From the NCBI GenBank assembly GCA_948474755.1, contig CAOLHI010000646.1, positions 496,001 to 560,000 on the forward strand: DNA of 64,000 nt, written 5' to 3'. The position numbers and the translations under genes were made by a program. This DNA is from Ctenosaura bakeri. Taxonomy: Eukaryota > Chordata > Lepidosauria > Squamata > Iguanidae. Below the pieces are notes generated by a model, which was given only the letters and a program-made list of their open reading frames with translations, had not been told where the DNA came from and did not search any database. This document shows positions 34,129 to 45,444 of this stretch, piece after piece; the stretch's first letter is position 1; each line of letters opens with the position of its first letter.

Positions 34129-35979
34129 GTTTTGTCTTCTAATGGTATTAGAGGAAGGGCCTGTTGGATTAGGTCCCATACCTGGGCCTTCTGGGAACAA
34201 GAAAGGCATGAAAGGCAGAGCAATAAAATCATATTCTCTATTTGGGAATACAAAAGACTCTCTTGAAATCTCAAACCCATCTGTCTAGTAAAGAGCTTAT
34301 AGAAAAACTTTCAAGAAGAGAGCAATAGGCTTTTCAAGTAGTCTCTATATTAGCAGGGCTGGATATGAAGATTCTAGTCAAGGCAAAGCAAGTCAGTTTG
34401 GATACTTTAACTTTAATTGAAAAGAATAAATTCCCAGAAAATAAAGTCTCCGTCTAAACTCTTCTCTTTTTTTTTTAGAGTCAGACTCCGTTTCTGAACA
34501 GCCAAATTTGGTGTTTTCCAGGTCATTCAAATGTAGGCCTATATAATTGGTAAGGATTCCAAAGGAAGTGTGGCTATATCAACAAAAACCACAGTGACGT
34601 TGGAACTACAGGATCTTAGTCTCATCTAAAACTATAGCTTCTATCAAATTAGATGTCCCATAGCTCTTGGGCTCATAATTACAGGATTCAGTTACAAGAA
34701 GCATAGATAGCTAACATGATAAGACCAAACCATGATCTTGCTATACTCATAATGAAGAATAGATTTAATGTCATTTACTTGATTTTTTCTTTTGTGCATG
34801 CATCATTATTGCTTCCAGGGACAATCTTGTTTTTCCCCATTGCTGTACTAAGTCAGGATTTTTTGTTGGCTCTAGTACTGCAAATAACATGGCTTCAATG
34901 CTTTAATTGTATCCCAGATTGAGGCCAAAACATGACTCCTACATTTACACATAAATAAATAGCTGAAATAAATAAAAAGCTATCTTTTCTTCAACAGGAA
35001 CCTATTTTATGCAAGTCAGTATACACTTCACTTCTTCTGAAAGAGTGTCAGATGGAACAAGTCAGATGCCCAGTAGCTGTAAATCAGTATGACTCCTGGT
35101 GTTCCTTATGCTGATTAAGTTCATCGTCAGTGATAACTATATGTCCCTTTGTCAAGGTGTAATGAAGACATAAAAGAACAAGCTAAGACTAAAGCAAATT
35201 TGTTTGGCACTACTTTGTCCATGTTGAATGGACAAAGATGCATGTTAAATCTCTATCTTCTCAAGCATCCCTGACTGCCAGATGCTGGAAAAGAGAGTCT
35301 AAATTAGAGTGCAAATCCTGTTATGTACTTACGTGGTTAAATATATGAGTGTGTGTATGCATGAGTATCTTTAAAAGATATTCATAATATGAGATATCAT
35401 GAGATAGTAGCCTGTTGCTACTCTTGGTCTTGTGGTCTTGTGCATTACTAGAAAATGTGATAATTACTGCCTTATGGTAAAAACAGCAGCAGATAGATTA
35501 TTTCTTACTCTCAGTCAATATGTCCTGGAGATTTTGTATGTATATGTATGTGTGCATGCATGCCCATATCTATCTTCCCAAAAGGCAGGCGGGGGAGGGG
35601 ACCACTGGCTCACTATATACTCAAGTTTTATGCAGAGTATATTTTGCACAAATTTTAGAAACTGTGATGAGGGGGAAAAATTACAGTATCTCATTTATTG
35701 CTCTGGAGGTAAGATTATTCATGGATGTTGGGAAATCTTCAAGGTATTGTTTTGTCTTATTGACTATTTTGACTACAATCATGTCAATGGTGAGAGATCT
35801 TAACATCCCTAGACAAAACAGCAGTGCACTGGGGATGAGCATGCTCTACTTGGCAGGAGAATCTCTTTACCATAAATAGTTTAATTGTTCAGTATTCATA
35901 CAATAATCTTCATGTACATCAACCTTATACATCTGAAGTTGCTCCCATAGTGATCATGCTGCAATCACACAGTATATCA
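34129..35979. other. No recognised gene
   Basis: AT-rich. The overlapping 119-123 codon plus frames at 35,432-35,879 show no known domain. (TG)-rich patches lie near 35,350 and 35,540-35,560. Confidence 0.4.
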
Positions 35980-36278
35980 TCATTTTCGGCTCTTTGCCTA
36001 AAATAATGCATGATTGTGTGTCCCTCCCACGTCCCTGCCGCACTTACCTTGCATGCAGAACATCAGGAAGCAAGGCCATCGCGCTTCCTCCTCCAGCGCA
36101 GCCTGGGAAAGTACCCGGCTGCACTGTGGAAGGAAGGGTTGAAGCTATTGCACTTCCTTCTGTCCAACACGGAATTGGTGTGGAGGGAAGTGCAGGGGAT
36201 GCGATTTCCTCCCAAAGGAGGTTTTTCGCACAATCCTCGTGCGACACCAGTGGCACCAGGTAAGGTGCAAAAAGGGCC
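35980..36278 (+). mobile_element. MITE family B, copy 2 (5'-truncated)
   Basis: Begins with CATTTTCGGCTCTTTGCC (half of the family palindrome) and contains GCCGCACTTACCTTGCATGC, as in copy 3 (GCGCACTTACCTGGCATGC). It ends GGTAAGGTGCAAAAAGGGCC at 36,278. The left terminal repeat and hairpin are missing. Confidence 0.6.
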
Positions 36279-37299
36279 TGACAGAAAACAAGAGGTCTTT
36301 TGTAAATAGATATCCCACTGAACTAGAACAGATTAATGGGATCAGTTGAGGAAATACTGGCTTTGCTACAAATGATTTGACAATATTGTAACATATAATT
36401 AACTAGCGTATTTACCTGGTGTTGATCGAGATCCCGTCTCACTTAGCCAATTGTATGAGGTCTTTGCCTGCCTGAAGTGGACAAATAGGCAAACACAGAG
36501 ACAAATATTGACTTTTATATTCTAGATATCTGCCTTACTTATCCACAAAGTATCCTCTTATGTTATTAGCTGACCTCAAGGATATTTCTGGAAGCTAAGG
36601 AAGGCAGTGTATAGGTGGGAAATGATTAGCAGAAAAGGATGCCTAGGAGAAGACGTTGGTGGAGAAGGACTAGTTTTTGCACAAGCCAAACATGGCATCC
36701 ATTGTTTTCCTAATCTGGATCACTGTCTTGTCTGGAGACTGATTGCATAGCTACAATTGCCAGGTTAGCAGCATCATATTCCCTGAAATTTTGGAGCTAA
36801 AAGTGATCAGAGGACAGAATGCCCCCATGACATCTTAAGGGGCAGGTATTTGTGATATCACAAACTAAGTCACAGCAACCAAAAATTGAAAGGCAGGCCA
36901 GAAATGATTCTGGATCTGTAGATTGTGAAAACAGGCAGTAGGCCTAGAATTTCAGTGAGCTCTGGCTAAACAGATAGTATTGCAATCCAGATCCAGTATA
37001 CGATGAGGGGATTAGATAACCAGGCAGGTGACCATATATGTCAAGTAATGTAGTTGCCACAATTCCCACTAGGGCTCATGTCCCACATGGTTCTTTTAGC
37101 AGTGCATATGGCATTACGGAGGTTCTATATGACATGTGCTGATGTTGGCATGCCTTGTACAAGAAAATTCATGACTCATAATGCTGCTACTTCCTTTAAA
37201 TTGCTCAGATAGCCCTTTTTCTCAATCCTGCCTACTCACTCTTAGGTTTTTGATGCATCAATATTTCACAAGTGCAGCAAGCATAAAAATATTTTAATG
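36279..37299. other. No recognised feature
   Basis: AT-rich single-copy-like sequence; no frame or repeat I can identify. Confidence 0.4.
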
Positions 37300-37640
37300 C
37301 ATATCCAGGGATTTGGATCCTTTCACTGAGGCTTTTAAAACCATCTCACAGACAAAAATAAATCCTGGTGGCTACATGCAGCAGGGCTTTCTCTGTAGCA
37401 ACACTTCAAATGTTGAGCTCCCTCCCAAGCATATCCAGGTTGGCTTCCCCACTTCTCAGCTTCCAGCAGTCTGCAAACACAACTGCATTTCACTTGGCCT
37501 CTGGTTTTTAAAATTAGTGATGTCTGATCTGGCTGTTTTTAGTTGTTTTTTAACTGTTTTTAAACTGCCTGTGTCTTTAAAGCTATTTTTAAAGCAAAGT
37601 TTGATTGTTATGAATTGCATTTAGTCATATATTTAATATT
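37300..37640 (+). repeat. L2-like LINE 3' fragment
   Basis: Contains GCAGGGCTTTCTCTGTAGC, GAGCTCCCTCCCAAGCATAT and a T-rich untranslated stretch (TGTTTTTAGTTGTTTTTTAA), in the order seen at the 3' end of L2-group LINEs in lizards. Decayed; the 103-codon frame here is not intact protein. Confidence 0.45.
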
Positions 37641-37753
37641 TTAAATGTTATTACCCATTATATATAACTTTGGGGGTCCCAGTGGGCTGAGAGGCAATAA
37701 TATCTACTTTGGGTCTGACAAAAAGTTCCAGATTGCTACATGTGATAGGCTGG

Positions 37754-38174
37754 GGCCCCTTTCGCATGGTGTTTTTGAAGCGAAAGGGCCCCTTGAGCAT
37801 CGTGTAAATGTGAGGAGCGGTCTGCATGATGCACTCACATTTATGCAATGCTCAAGAGCCTGATGCAGTCTGTGCATGCACCTTTTCATTTTCGGCTCAA
37901 AGCCGAAAATGGTGCGTGGTCACGCATCACTCCAGGGCCCTGAGCGCACTTACCTGGCATGCGGTGCCTCAGGAGCTGGGCCAGTCACACGTCCTCTCCT
38001 CAGTACAACCTGGGAGGTCCCAGGCTGCATTGCAAATGGAAGAGGCGGGGCGCTCATGCAAGGAGGAAGGAGCTGCGGAGCCGAAGCAGCAGGGAAGCAG
38101 CAGCGTTCCTTCCAAGCCTTCTCATGTGAGAACCCCAACCCAGCAGCGCGAAAAGGTAAAGTACGAAAAGGGCC
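37754..38174 (+). mobile_element. MITE family B, copy 3 (421 bp), with internal hairpin
   Basis: Starts GGCCCCTTTCGCATGG and ends TACGAAAAGGGCC, forming inverted ends. A hairpin (TAAATGTGAG at 37,805-37,814 with CTCACATTTA at 37,833-37,842, extended outward by CTTGAGCATCG/CAATGCTCAAG) and a palindrome CATTTTCGGCTCAAAGCCG.. at about 37,888-37,912 lie inside. Opposite orientation to copy 1. The plus frames of 141 and 171 codons across it and its flank are GC-bias artefacts. Confidence 0.7.
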
Positions 38175-38664
38175 TTGGTCTGATTGCTCCCTCACATACA
38201 TCTTTGGATCTTCACAGCACAGCCCACCTTCCTGCCCTCAGTGCAATGTGAGACTTGTCTGGTCACTTTGGGGCTGTGTAGGAATTTCTCCCCTTTTACC
38301 TGTCCCCCCCATCCCATACTGTATCCATGGGACTTGGACATTAAATAGGCTATCACCTAGCAGGCTGGGGGAGAATATAAGTCTTTGGTGATCACCTTTG
38401 GCAACCATTTGCTGTAGGTTCAGGTTCTGAAATTCCTCTGAACCCCAAAGGATGAGGAAGGAGGCCACACTTGAGGTTAACTTGGGATCTGGGCTTTCAC
38501 ATGTAGAGTTGTGAGACTCGAGTGGGAGTCCCCTGGGTTACCTTCCAATTACTGCCAAGTGAGGAGAACTAAGTATTTAAATTGCCCTCAGGGCTCAGAT
38601 GTTTCACCCATGGAAAGGCTGAGAAGTTGTCAAGGGGTGATACCTATTTTCAACTGGATTAGCA
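38175..38664. other. No recognised feature
   Basis: Non-repetitive by eye; no supportable frame. Confidence 0.4.
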
Positions 38665-38804
38665 TCAAGTTCTTCTTTGAAGGTTTTTAAGCAGAGGCTG
38701 GATGGCCGTCTGTTGGGAGTGCTTTGATGGGTGTTCCTGCATAGCAGGGGGTTGGACTTGATGGCCCCTGGGGTCTCTTCCAACTCTCTATGATTCTATG
38801 AAGT
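38665..38804 (+). repeat. CR1 LINE 3' tail fragment
   Basis: Starts in the last ORF2 codons (TTTTTAAGCAGAGGCTGGAT) and runs to CTATGATTCTATGA. About 140 bases; no upstream part. Confidence 0.85.
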
Positions 38805-39071
38805 TGACCCTTCCCCTCATGCTTCATTTCCAGGCCAACACAGCTTAAATATGTTAGGTCAAATAAAGTAGTCCTTATTAATCCAATTTTCTGTGTTTGC
38901 CCTTGTTATTCCATGGTTGGTTATAAAAAAAAATATCACAAGTAATTAAGTTGGTTAGTAAATAAAATCTTTCTCCTCTTTCAGTGCCATTCAACCTGAG
39001 ATTTGCCTTTGTGCTTGAAGACCCAGATAAAAACCACATTTTCCTGAAACTTCAGCTGGCACTGAGACGTA
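38805..39071. other. No recognised feature
   Basis: About 270 bases of unremarkable AT-rich sequence between a CR1 tail and a MITE. Confidence 0.4.
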
Positions 39072-39273
39072 GAGCCTTTCTGCATTAGACTGTTATAGTG
39101 CTATTATTCCACTTTCAACATCCTATGGAATCCTGGGGTTTGCAGTTTAGGGAGGGGCATTTAGAATTCTCAGCCAGACAGCTCTTTGGCCTCAGTCAAC
39201 TATAAACCCCAGCATTCCCCAGGATGTTGAAAGTGGAATGAGAACACTATAACAGTATAGTGCAGAAAGACCC
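39072..39273. mobile_element. Palindromic MITE family A, copy 1 (about 200 bp)
   Basis: The arm GAGCCTTTCTGCATTAGACT, TGTTATAGTGCTATTATTCC, ACTTTCAACATCC, GGAATCCTGGGGTTTGCAG is mirrored by CATTCCCCAGGATGTTGAAA, GTGGAATGAGAACACTATAA and TAGTGCAGAAAGACCC. The two arms pair over most of the element. Flanking GTA/CTA may be a decayed three-base duplication, as in PIF/Harbinger, but this is not certain. Non-coding. Confidence 0.75.
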
Positions 39274-40164
39274 CTAGAGACCTGAAGCAGACAGCAAAGC
39301 AACGCATTATTTCTATTTGCAATGGGAAGAACGAAGTGGAAGTGTTGAGTGTGCTGTCACAGGATACTGCAGTACCCTGTAATGGAAAAATGTGGACATT
39401 CTTTTTCTCTCATTTTCTTGTTTTTATTGTATACATGAACATTAATTGCAGGAAAGGGGAAAAGTATTAAATAAAATATGTCAGTAACAAATACCCTGCA
39501 GAAGGTAATGAAAATGAGCACCATGAATTCTAGCAGTCCCCTGGACACAGTGGTTCTGGTCTGCATTCTAGCTATCTTTAGCTGGACTTTGCTTTACATT
39601 TTATGGTCTCTGTTAACTTTGTAGAGGGAAGTAAATAAAGGGAGCACCCTGTGTAAAACCCCAAAACCATTGCTCTAAGAAAAAGCTCATCCCTTCGCAA
39701 GAAACTTGAACTGACCAGGTTCCTTGCTGGGTGAGCCTTCCTTCCCAAGCAGCTCTCAGGTGCACAACATTTCTTTTTTGAGAATCACTTCAGTATGTGC
39801 ATTTTCAGACCCAGTAGCAGTTATTGGTAACTACTAATAAGAAGTTCTGTTCCCCAAACTAAGGTGTAACTACATCATGTTAAAAAAGGAAGGATAACTG
39901 CCCTCCTTTCATGGTGCAACTGTTTACCTTTACATTTATGAGAATATAGACTCATGAAATGGTGACGGAAGACCCTCATAAGGGTCACATGCTGGCTTTT
40001 TTTGTGTTGAAGGTGCTGAAGCTGGGATGGATGAGATGAACATATTGTCATGTATCATCAGCCTGTAGTGTTCAAGAACTTGTAAAATAGCTAATAGCTT
40101 AGATTAAACTCAGATTAAAGGAAAGATTTCCCAAGGTTTAAAAAATTACTTTCTGGATTATAAC
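39274..40164. other. No recognised feature
   Basis: AT-rich flank of the LTR element. No supportable gene. Confidence 0.4.
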
Positions 40165-40460
40165 TGTCTGGATACCCTCCTTATTAAGTAATGGAATATG
40201 TAGTCAAGCCTAATGTAACAGACAGCTTATAGCTGAAGAAGCTTAGGTACCAGGGATCGTTAGATTGCTAGAAATGTCCTGATAACTACTGCTTGGCTCA
40301 TGGCTTCAAGGTCTCTTGGCAAATGGGAGGCAATGCAAGGAATCTTAAACTCATGTCTTTCCTTTTGAACCTCAGTCTTCTCACTAAAGTCTTTTACATG
40401 TACTTCACTCCAAATAAATAGTGCTTATACTATTTGTGTGTGTGGTTTCAGTTCCTGACA
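40165..40460 (+). repeat. 5' LTR of the gag-only element
   Basis: TGTCTGGATACCCTCC at the start and CAGTTCCTGACA at the end. Contains AAATAAATAGTG (polyadenylation-like signal near 40,413) in its second half. It differs from the 3' LTR by many substitutions and several short gaps, so the insertion is old. Confidence 0.88.
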
Positions 40461-40491
40461 GAGTGAGAAGACTCAAACCAAATTTCAAACC

Positions 40492-41763
40492 ATGTTACAA
40501 ATGTTTGAAGAAGAATCACAGGAGGAGAGAGCAGCTGGTGGAACAACTGGGACCCAAGGAGGGGAATGAGCTGGGGAGCCGAACCAGACCCCAACTTGCC
40601 CACAGATGTACAAGTGAAGTCTCATCCTGCAATTCCTGCAACCACCCCTGTTGCTAGACAAACCTGGGCCTGGGGAGAGCATGCCAACACAACTCACAAA
40701 CAATGCCACTGCGCCACATGTTGGGATGTTACAAACAGTGAAACTAACCTGATGGAACAACTTCTAGCCAAAGAAGAGAAAGTGGAGCTACTATGAGAAG
40801 AGATGTCTAGATTGCAAGCACAACTAGCTGACTGGAGAAATCTGATGCCTCAGTTGGGCCGAGCCCAACAGCATCTGCCCCCAGCGGCAGTACCCATTGC
40901 CGCAGCACCAGGATCTCTGGGAGACCAGCGCCTCAACTTGGGCCAAGACCCTTCTGAGAGATGAAAGCTATTTAACGATGGGGAAGGAGCTACTCTTAAC
41001 TACTTCCTTCAACTAGATGGCCAACTGTTGGAACAGTTTCAGTGACAACGCTGCCAGAGTGAGATATCTGAGCCAGCATCTAAAGGGCAAGGTGTCAGAA
41101 TGGGTCACCACCTTATTTGACACCTGGGCTGACGAAACAGTGGACCTTCAACTGTTCATGAACTGACTCTGAGAGAGGTTTGAAGATCCCTTTATACAAG
41201 AGCAAGCCAGACACCAACTCAGGAAACTGTGCCAGGGAAAAGGAACTGTTGGACAGTAAGCCTGGGAATTTAGAAGACTAGCGGCTAAGGTCTCAGAATG
41301 GAAAGATGAAATACTAAAGCAGTTCTTTCAGGATGACTTGAGCCCCACCATTCGTGCCAGCCTGTTGGGCTGGATGAAGATTGCCAGTGAAGCAGAGAGC
41401 CTCCTGGAAAGTGTCCAACTTGCTCACCAAAGACAGGCCCAAGAGAGCAGCCGCAGAACCCCACCATCCAGAACCCCCCCCACCCTGAGCAGCAATGAAA
41501 AGAAGAAGCGGCTGCATGAAGGGACCTGCTTCATATGTGGAAAAAGGGGCCACATTGTTAGTGATTGCCAAGACAAAGGGAAGACTACAGAGGAAAAGCC
41601 AACATCTCCATCTACAAAACCTGTGACCTGCAAAACCGAGATCCCAAAGCTGCAGGCAAAATGCTTGGGCATAGGACCCTTCGCACAAGTCTGTGAGGGC
41701 AAGAACAGCCGCCAGCAGCCTCTGACTCTGACAGTGATGAATGGACTCCAGACCAGCTGGTGA
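40492..41763 (+). pseudogene. Ty3/Gypsy-type gag remnant with CCHC zinc knuckle
   Basis: Reads from an ATG at 40,492 (MLQMFEEESQEERAAGG), with several stops and frame changes up to about 41,300. Capsid-like pieces are VRYLSQHLKGKVSEWVTTLF (41,062-41,121) and HQLRKLCQGKGTVGQ, then KVSEWKDEILKQFFQDDLSP. The last open part (41,338-41,763) ends with the knuckle CFICGKRGHIVSDC (41,527-41,568; C-x2-C-x4-H-x4-C). This is the layout of Metaviridae gag, also seen in domesticated RTL-type genes, but the stops rule out domestication here. It would have bound element RNA and formed the particle. Confidence 0.78.
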
Positions 41764-42063
41764 ATCTTGCTTAAACCAGCCCCTTTGAGGACATCTTCAC
41801 CAACAGACTCCAGTCTCACAGAAGTGTCTCAAGTCATTGACTCCAGAATCCACAAGGGGAAATTCCAATACCTGATACTGTGAAAAGATCTTCCCCTCCA
41901 ATTTGCTGAATGAGTTTTCTCCACTCATGTCTTTGCTCCTGAACTTGTCTCCGCTTTTCACAAATCTTACCCATCCAAACCCTCTAAACCATCCTAGCTT
42001 TGCACATACTAAATCCGCTTCTAACCACCTATATCTAACTTTTTTTTTTCAGGACAGGCAGGA

Positions 42064-42360
42064 TGTCAGGATACCCTCCATATTAAGTAATGGGATATGT
42101 AGTCAAGCATAATGTAGCTTAAGAAGCTTAGGTACCAGAGACTGTTAGATAAACATTGCTAGGAATGTGCTGATAACCGCTGCTTGGCTCTCACAGCTTC
42201 AAGGCCTCTTGGCAAAGGGGAGGCAATGTGAGGCAATTTAAACTCATGTATTTCCTTTTGAACCTCAGTCTTCTCACTAAAATCTTTCACATGTACTTCA
42301 CTCTAAATAAATAGTGCTTATGCATTGTACTATTTGCACGTGTTGATTAAGTTCCTGACA
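42064..42360 (+). repeat. 3' LTR of the gag-only element
   Basis: Direct repeat of 40,165-40,460, starting TGTCAGGATACCCTCC and ending AAGTTCCTGACA. It carries the same AAATAAATAGTG motif, and is preceded by a T run and a purine-rich stretch that may be the remains of a polypurine tract. Confidence 0.88.
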
Positions 42361-43866
42361 ATAACTCATGAAATTTCCTAGCCAGTATGGCTATGAACTT
42401 CGCCAGCTGAGGGATTCCCACAATTTTTGTCCAAACAGTAACTTTCGTGAAACTCTGATAGTTACTTTTAAAATTGCAACTGTTAACAGTACTTTGGGTG
42501 CCAAACCTATACTTGTAACTAATTACTTTTGAAAGTAACTCTTTGAGTTCTGTTTCCTTCTTAAGCAGGCAGTACAAAGAAGGAGAGATATGAAGTCATA
42601 TATCAAGGCTGCTGATAAAGCCCAAGTCCATGCCTTTCAGAGCAGTCCTTATTTGCTCTATCAGAGGCTGATAGGGGAATTGAAATTGAAAAAGCCTCTA
42701 CCTAAGGTCTGAAGGAAAATACATCTTGCTTGAAGCAAAACAAGCAGTTTCTGATCCAGAGCACCATAGTGAGTTTTGAACTTTTTTCCCTGTATATACT
42801 TCAGATGCATATTAGATGTTGACAGAATAAATTGTAAGGCTGTGTGTATTCTGTTTCATGCTATTGCACTGATACACACACACCATCAAATTAATCTCTG
42901 ATTTCATCACTACAAGTGAATTAGTTTCATCAACATAAATTTAAGAAATGAAGATTAATCTCCTTCCACAGATGAACATTTCTGAATATGTTTTTTAAAA
43001 AATGATCTCTAGTGAAATGAATAAAATGAGAAAATGTATAATATTTCATGAACAGAACCCCTTAAAATCATACCTTTGATTTATTGGTGTGATCTACTCT
43101 TTAAATCATGAACAAGACTATTAAACATCCATTCTTAAGGGTACATTTTTATTATAAACAGATGGATTCCTACTGGGGACTCTCATTTTTTCATGAAATA
43201 TGGTCCTTGTTTCACCTTTCTTTATTCATTAGATATCTGCTGAGACCTTGAGTCGGTCATTTGAAGGTCTAGTCCCCTCTACTTGATACCTATTGTCATC
43301 AGTTCCCTCTTCCATTGCCACATTCTTCATCTCCCTTGATTATGATTATTATCCTGTGTAAACAGTAGAAGATCTTTTTTCTGGGAGTACACATGACACC
43401 CTCCGCCTCCAGCTTCCTTTACACTAACAAAAATATGTTTCCCCCCAAAATAGGAGATATTTGATTTTTAACCCTCCCCACCTCATTTTTCAAGCAGTTT
43501 CATGGCGTTTCAAATTTTTAAGTAAACAAAAAGTCCTATTTTTCATAGTGACAGCAAAGAGTGGTGATGTATGAACCTGCAACATATAATGGCTTATCCC
43601 TGATGATATTTGAAGAAGCCTCCATATATTTTTAAAGCAAGCAGAAAGCATTTGTTTTGGCACCACGTTACAGTATTTCTTTCTCTTTTTTGCCCAGCTT
43701 TATGGTATGTTCTCATTTTCTACAATGTGTGTGCTCCTTTTTAAATAGAATATATGTTACTGTCATGAAGTAGCCTTGAACATTTGGTTAGTATGAATTA
43801 TTTCTTTAATTAGCACAACAAAACAACACTCATCTACTGCATGATATGTAGCCATAGAGACTGCTC
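42361..43866. other. No recognised gene
   Basis: AT-rich after the ATAAC duplication. Frames are under 80 codons with no domain. Confidence 0.4.
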
Positions 43867-44008
43867 TTTTTCATGCATTGTTGTTACTGTTGTTGTTGCT
43901 GTTGTGTACCTTCAAGTTGTTTCTGAATTATGGTGAACCTAAGATGAACTATCCTTTTTCCCCTGCGATTGACAGTGTAGCCATTTCTGCACTAGATTGT
44001 TATAGTGC

Positions 44009-44893
44009 TGTTACTGCAGTTTCTAAGCCGGACTTGGGGGATATTAGATATCACTTTGATATCAATAATTTGGCCTTCTTTACCTATTCTCCCGGACAAG
44101 GTCACAGACAGGCATGGCCACTAATGGGTGTAATATTCTAAACAAATACAGGCAGGTCAGAAATAGCCGTCCCGCTGCTTCAGGAGACCTCAAAGGCAAG
44201 TACTCTATTATGTATGCACACTAATTACAAAGAACTCCCTGCCCCGAGCAGGCAGCTTGACGAGCTGAATACTCAACTGTCAAGCACTCTGCGTTTGCAT
44301 ACTGGCTACTCTATAATTCGGACTTAACTCAATCATGATAAATTCTGACATTTCGGAGGCTTTGTCTCCAGCTCAAAACTCATTGTTTCCCCCAAGTACG
44401 GACTAGCCTGTGGCCACATTTCTCCCTATAAAAACCCCTGACTTTGAGAGCTTCTACAGATCGCTCCTGACTTCCATCCCGCCTTGCTGCCGCTTTGCTT
44501 GGCAAGCCTTTCCCTCAGTCCCAGGTACTGAGACTTCATACCTATGAACTCAGTCTTCAGACTACCCGGGCTTCAGGACAGGTGTAGTATTACCCAAACC
44601 AACAATCTCCTCTAAAAATCCCTCTATCCCACTCCAACCTTTATTTCCTTAGTTATTTGTGTGAGTGTGTTGCATACACTGTGTGACTGTATTTTAATAA
44701 AAACAATTATCATTTTTACACTTCTGTTTGCTCCTTGACTCAGCCTGACCTCATAGACGTTGGGTAAAAGATTCCGCTTCGTTGCCCTGCCTCTCGTATT
44801 GCTAGCTTGTGCTCTTTAACTAATTTCCCCAACTTGTATAATTGAGAGTGCATCTAGGAGTCCCTCACAGGACCCCCAGAAATCAGGGTAGCA
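44009..44893 (+). mobile_element. Solo LTR (885 bp) of an endogenous retrovirus or LTR element
   Basis: Begins TGTTACTGCAG and ends AGGGTAGCA, imperfectly inverted TG..CA ends. GTGC on both sides (44,005-44,008 and 44,894-44,897) is a four-base target duplication, the size typical of gammaretrovirus-like and some other LTR elements. A TATAAAAA box at 44,427-44,434 and AATAAA at 44,696-44,701 give U3, R and U5 in the plus orientation. There is no interior or second LTR, so it is what recombination between two LTRs leaves. No protein is encoded. Confidence 0.88.
44427..44434 (+). promoter_or_regulatory. TATA box of the solo LTR
   Basis: TATAAAAA, 269 bases before the AATAAA signal and about 420 after the LTR start, as expected for the U3 promoter. 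Whether it is still active is unknown. Confidence 0.6.
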
Positions 44894-45215
44894 GTGCTAT
44901 CATTCCACTTTCAACATCCTATGGAATCCTGAGGTTTGCAGTTCAGGGAGGGGCCAGCTGAACTGCAAACCCCAGAATTCTGTAGGATGTTGAAAGTGGA
45001 ATGATAACGCTATAACAGTCTAGTGCGGAAATGGCCTATGTAACACGTCCAAGGTCACCCAGTGGATTTCCATGACTGAGGGAATCAAATTCTGGATTCC
45101 AGAGTCATAATCCAATGCGCAAACCACTATACCATGCTGGATGTTTTTTCATGCATATCTTTCCTCAATATCCTTCCTCAATAACTTGCAAATTATTGTG
45201 TCCTGCAGAAAAAAG

Positions 45216-45444
45216 TAAGCAAATTGTAGTGGTTTGTCTATTGGGCCAAAAATCAGGGAGATCAGGATTCAAATCCCTGTTCAGCCATGAAAAAAAACTG
45301 GCTAATCTTGAGCAAGTCACAGACACTCAGTCTCAGAGGAAGGCAATAGCAAAACCCCTATGAACAAATATTGCCAAATAAACCCAGTGATAGCTTTGTC
45401 TTATTGTTGTCATAAGTACGAAATAACTTCAACAACAACAACAG
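45216..45444 (+). mobile_element. tRNA-derived SINE (+)
   Basis: TTGTAGTGGTTTGTCTATTG, CAGGATTCAAATCCCTGTTC (B-box-like), CAAGTCACAGACACTCAGTC, CAGAGGAAGGCAATAGCAAA and a tail with (CAA)n at 45,430-45,444. The first few tRNA-like bases are missing or diverged. Confidence 0.8.

Larger units (their letters stand above)
40165..42360 (+). mobile_element. Complete gag-only LTR retrotransposon (2,196 bp) with target duplication
   Basis: Two direct LTRs (296 and 297 bp) start TGTC and end CTGACA. ATAAC lies immediately outside both (40,160-40,164 and 42,361-42,365), a five-base target duplication, so the element inserted as one unit. The interior has a decayed gag with a CCHC knuckle and about 300 further bases, but no protease, RT, RNase H or integrase. 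The gag type suggests Ty3/Gypsy (Metaviridae). A poly-T/CAGGACAGGCAGGA stretch precedes the 3' LTR; no clear primer-binding TGG follows the 5' LTR. Either a non-autonomous derivative or an internal deletion before insertion. Confidence 0.88.
43979..45036. mobile_element. Palindromic MITE family A, copy 2, split by a solo LTR
   Basis: Left piece AGCCATTTCTGCACTAGATT..TTATAGTGC (43,979-44,008). Right piece from 44,898 (TATCATTCCACTTTC..) to AGTCTAGTGCGGAAATGGCC at 45,036. Removing the LTR and one copy of GTGC gives a 169-base palindrome matching the copy at 39,072. It sits inside the SINE. Flanking TGT/TAT may be a decayed three-base duplication. Confidence 0.85.
43879..45143 (-). mobile_element. 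SINE (-) containing a MITE that contains a solo LTR
   Basis: Starts with the reversed (CAA)n tail TTGTTACTGTTGTTGTTGC and body GTGTACCTTCAAGTTG, is interrupted at 43,978, and resumes at 45,037 with CCAAGGTCACCCAGTGG, ending in the tRNA-like head CAAACCACTATACCATGCTG. A perfect 12-base duplication, TTTTTCATGCAT, flanks it (43,867-43,878 and 45,144-45,155), which proves that everything between belongs to one SINE plus later insertions. Confidence 0.9.

Noticed and set aside
35432..35879. Overlapping 119-123 codon plus frames as a host exon
   Set aside because: No recognisable domain, no convincing splice context, and AT-rich codon use like the surrounding non-coding DNA.
37826..38391. Plus frames of 141 and 171 codons
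   Set aside because: They run through a MITE and its flank in different phases and have no domain; openness follows from GC content.
40492..41763. A domesticated gag-derived host gene (RTL/PNMA-like)
   Set aside because: Several stops and frame changes, and it still sits between its own LTRs with target duplications.
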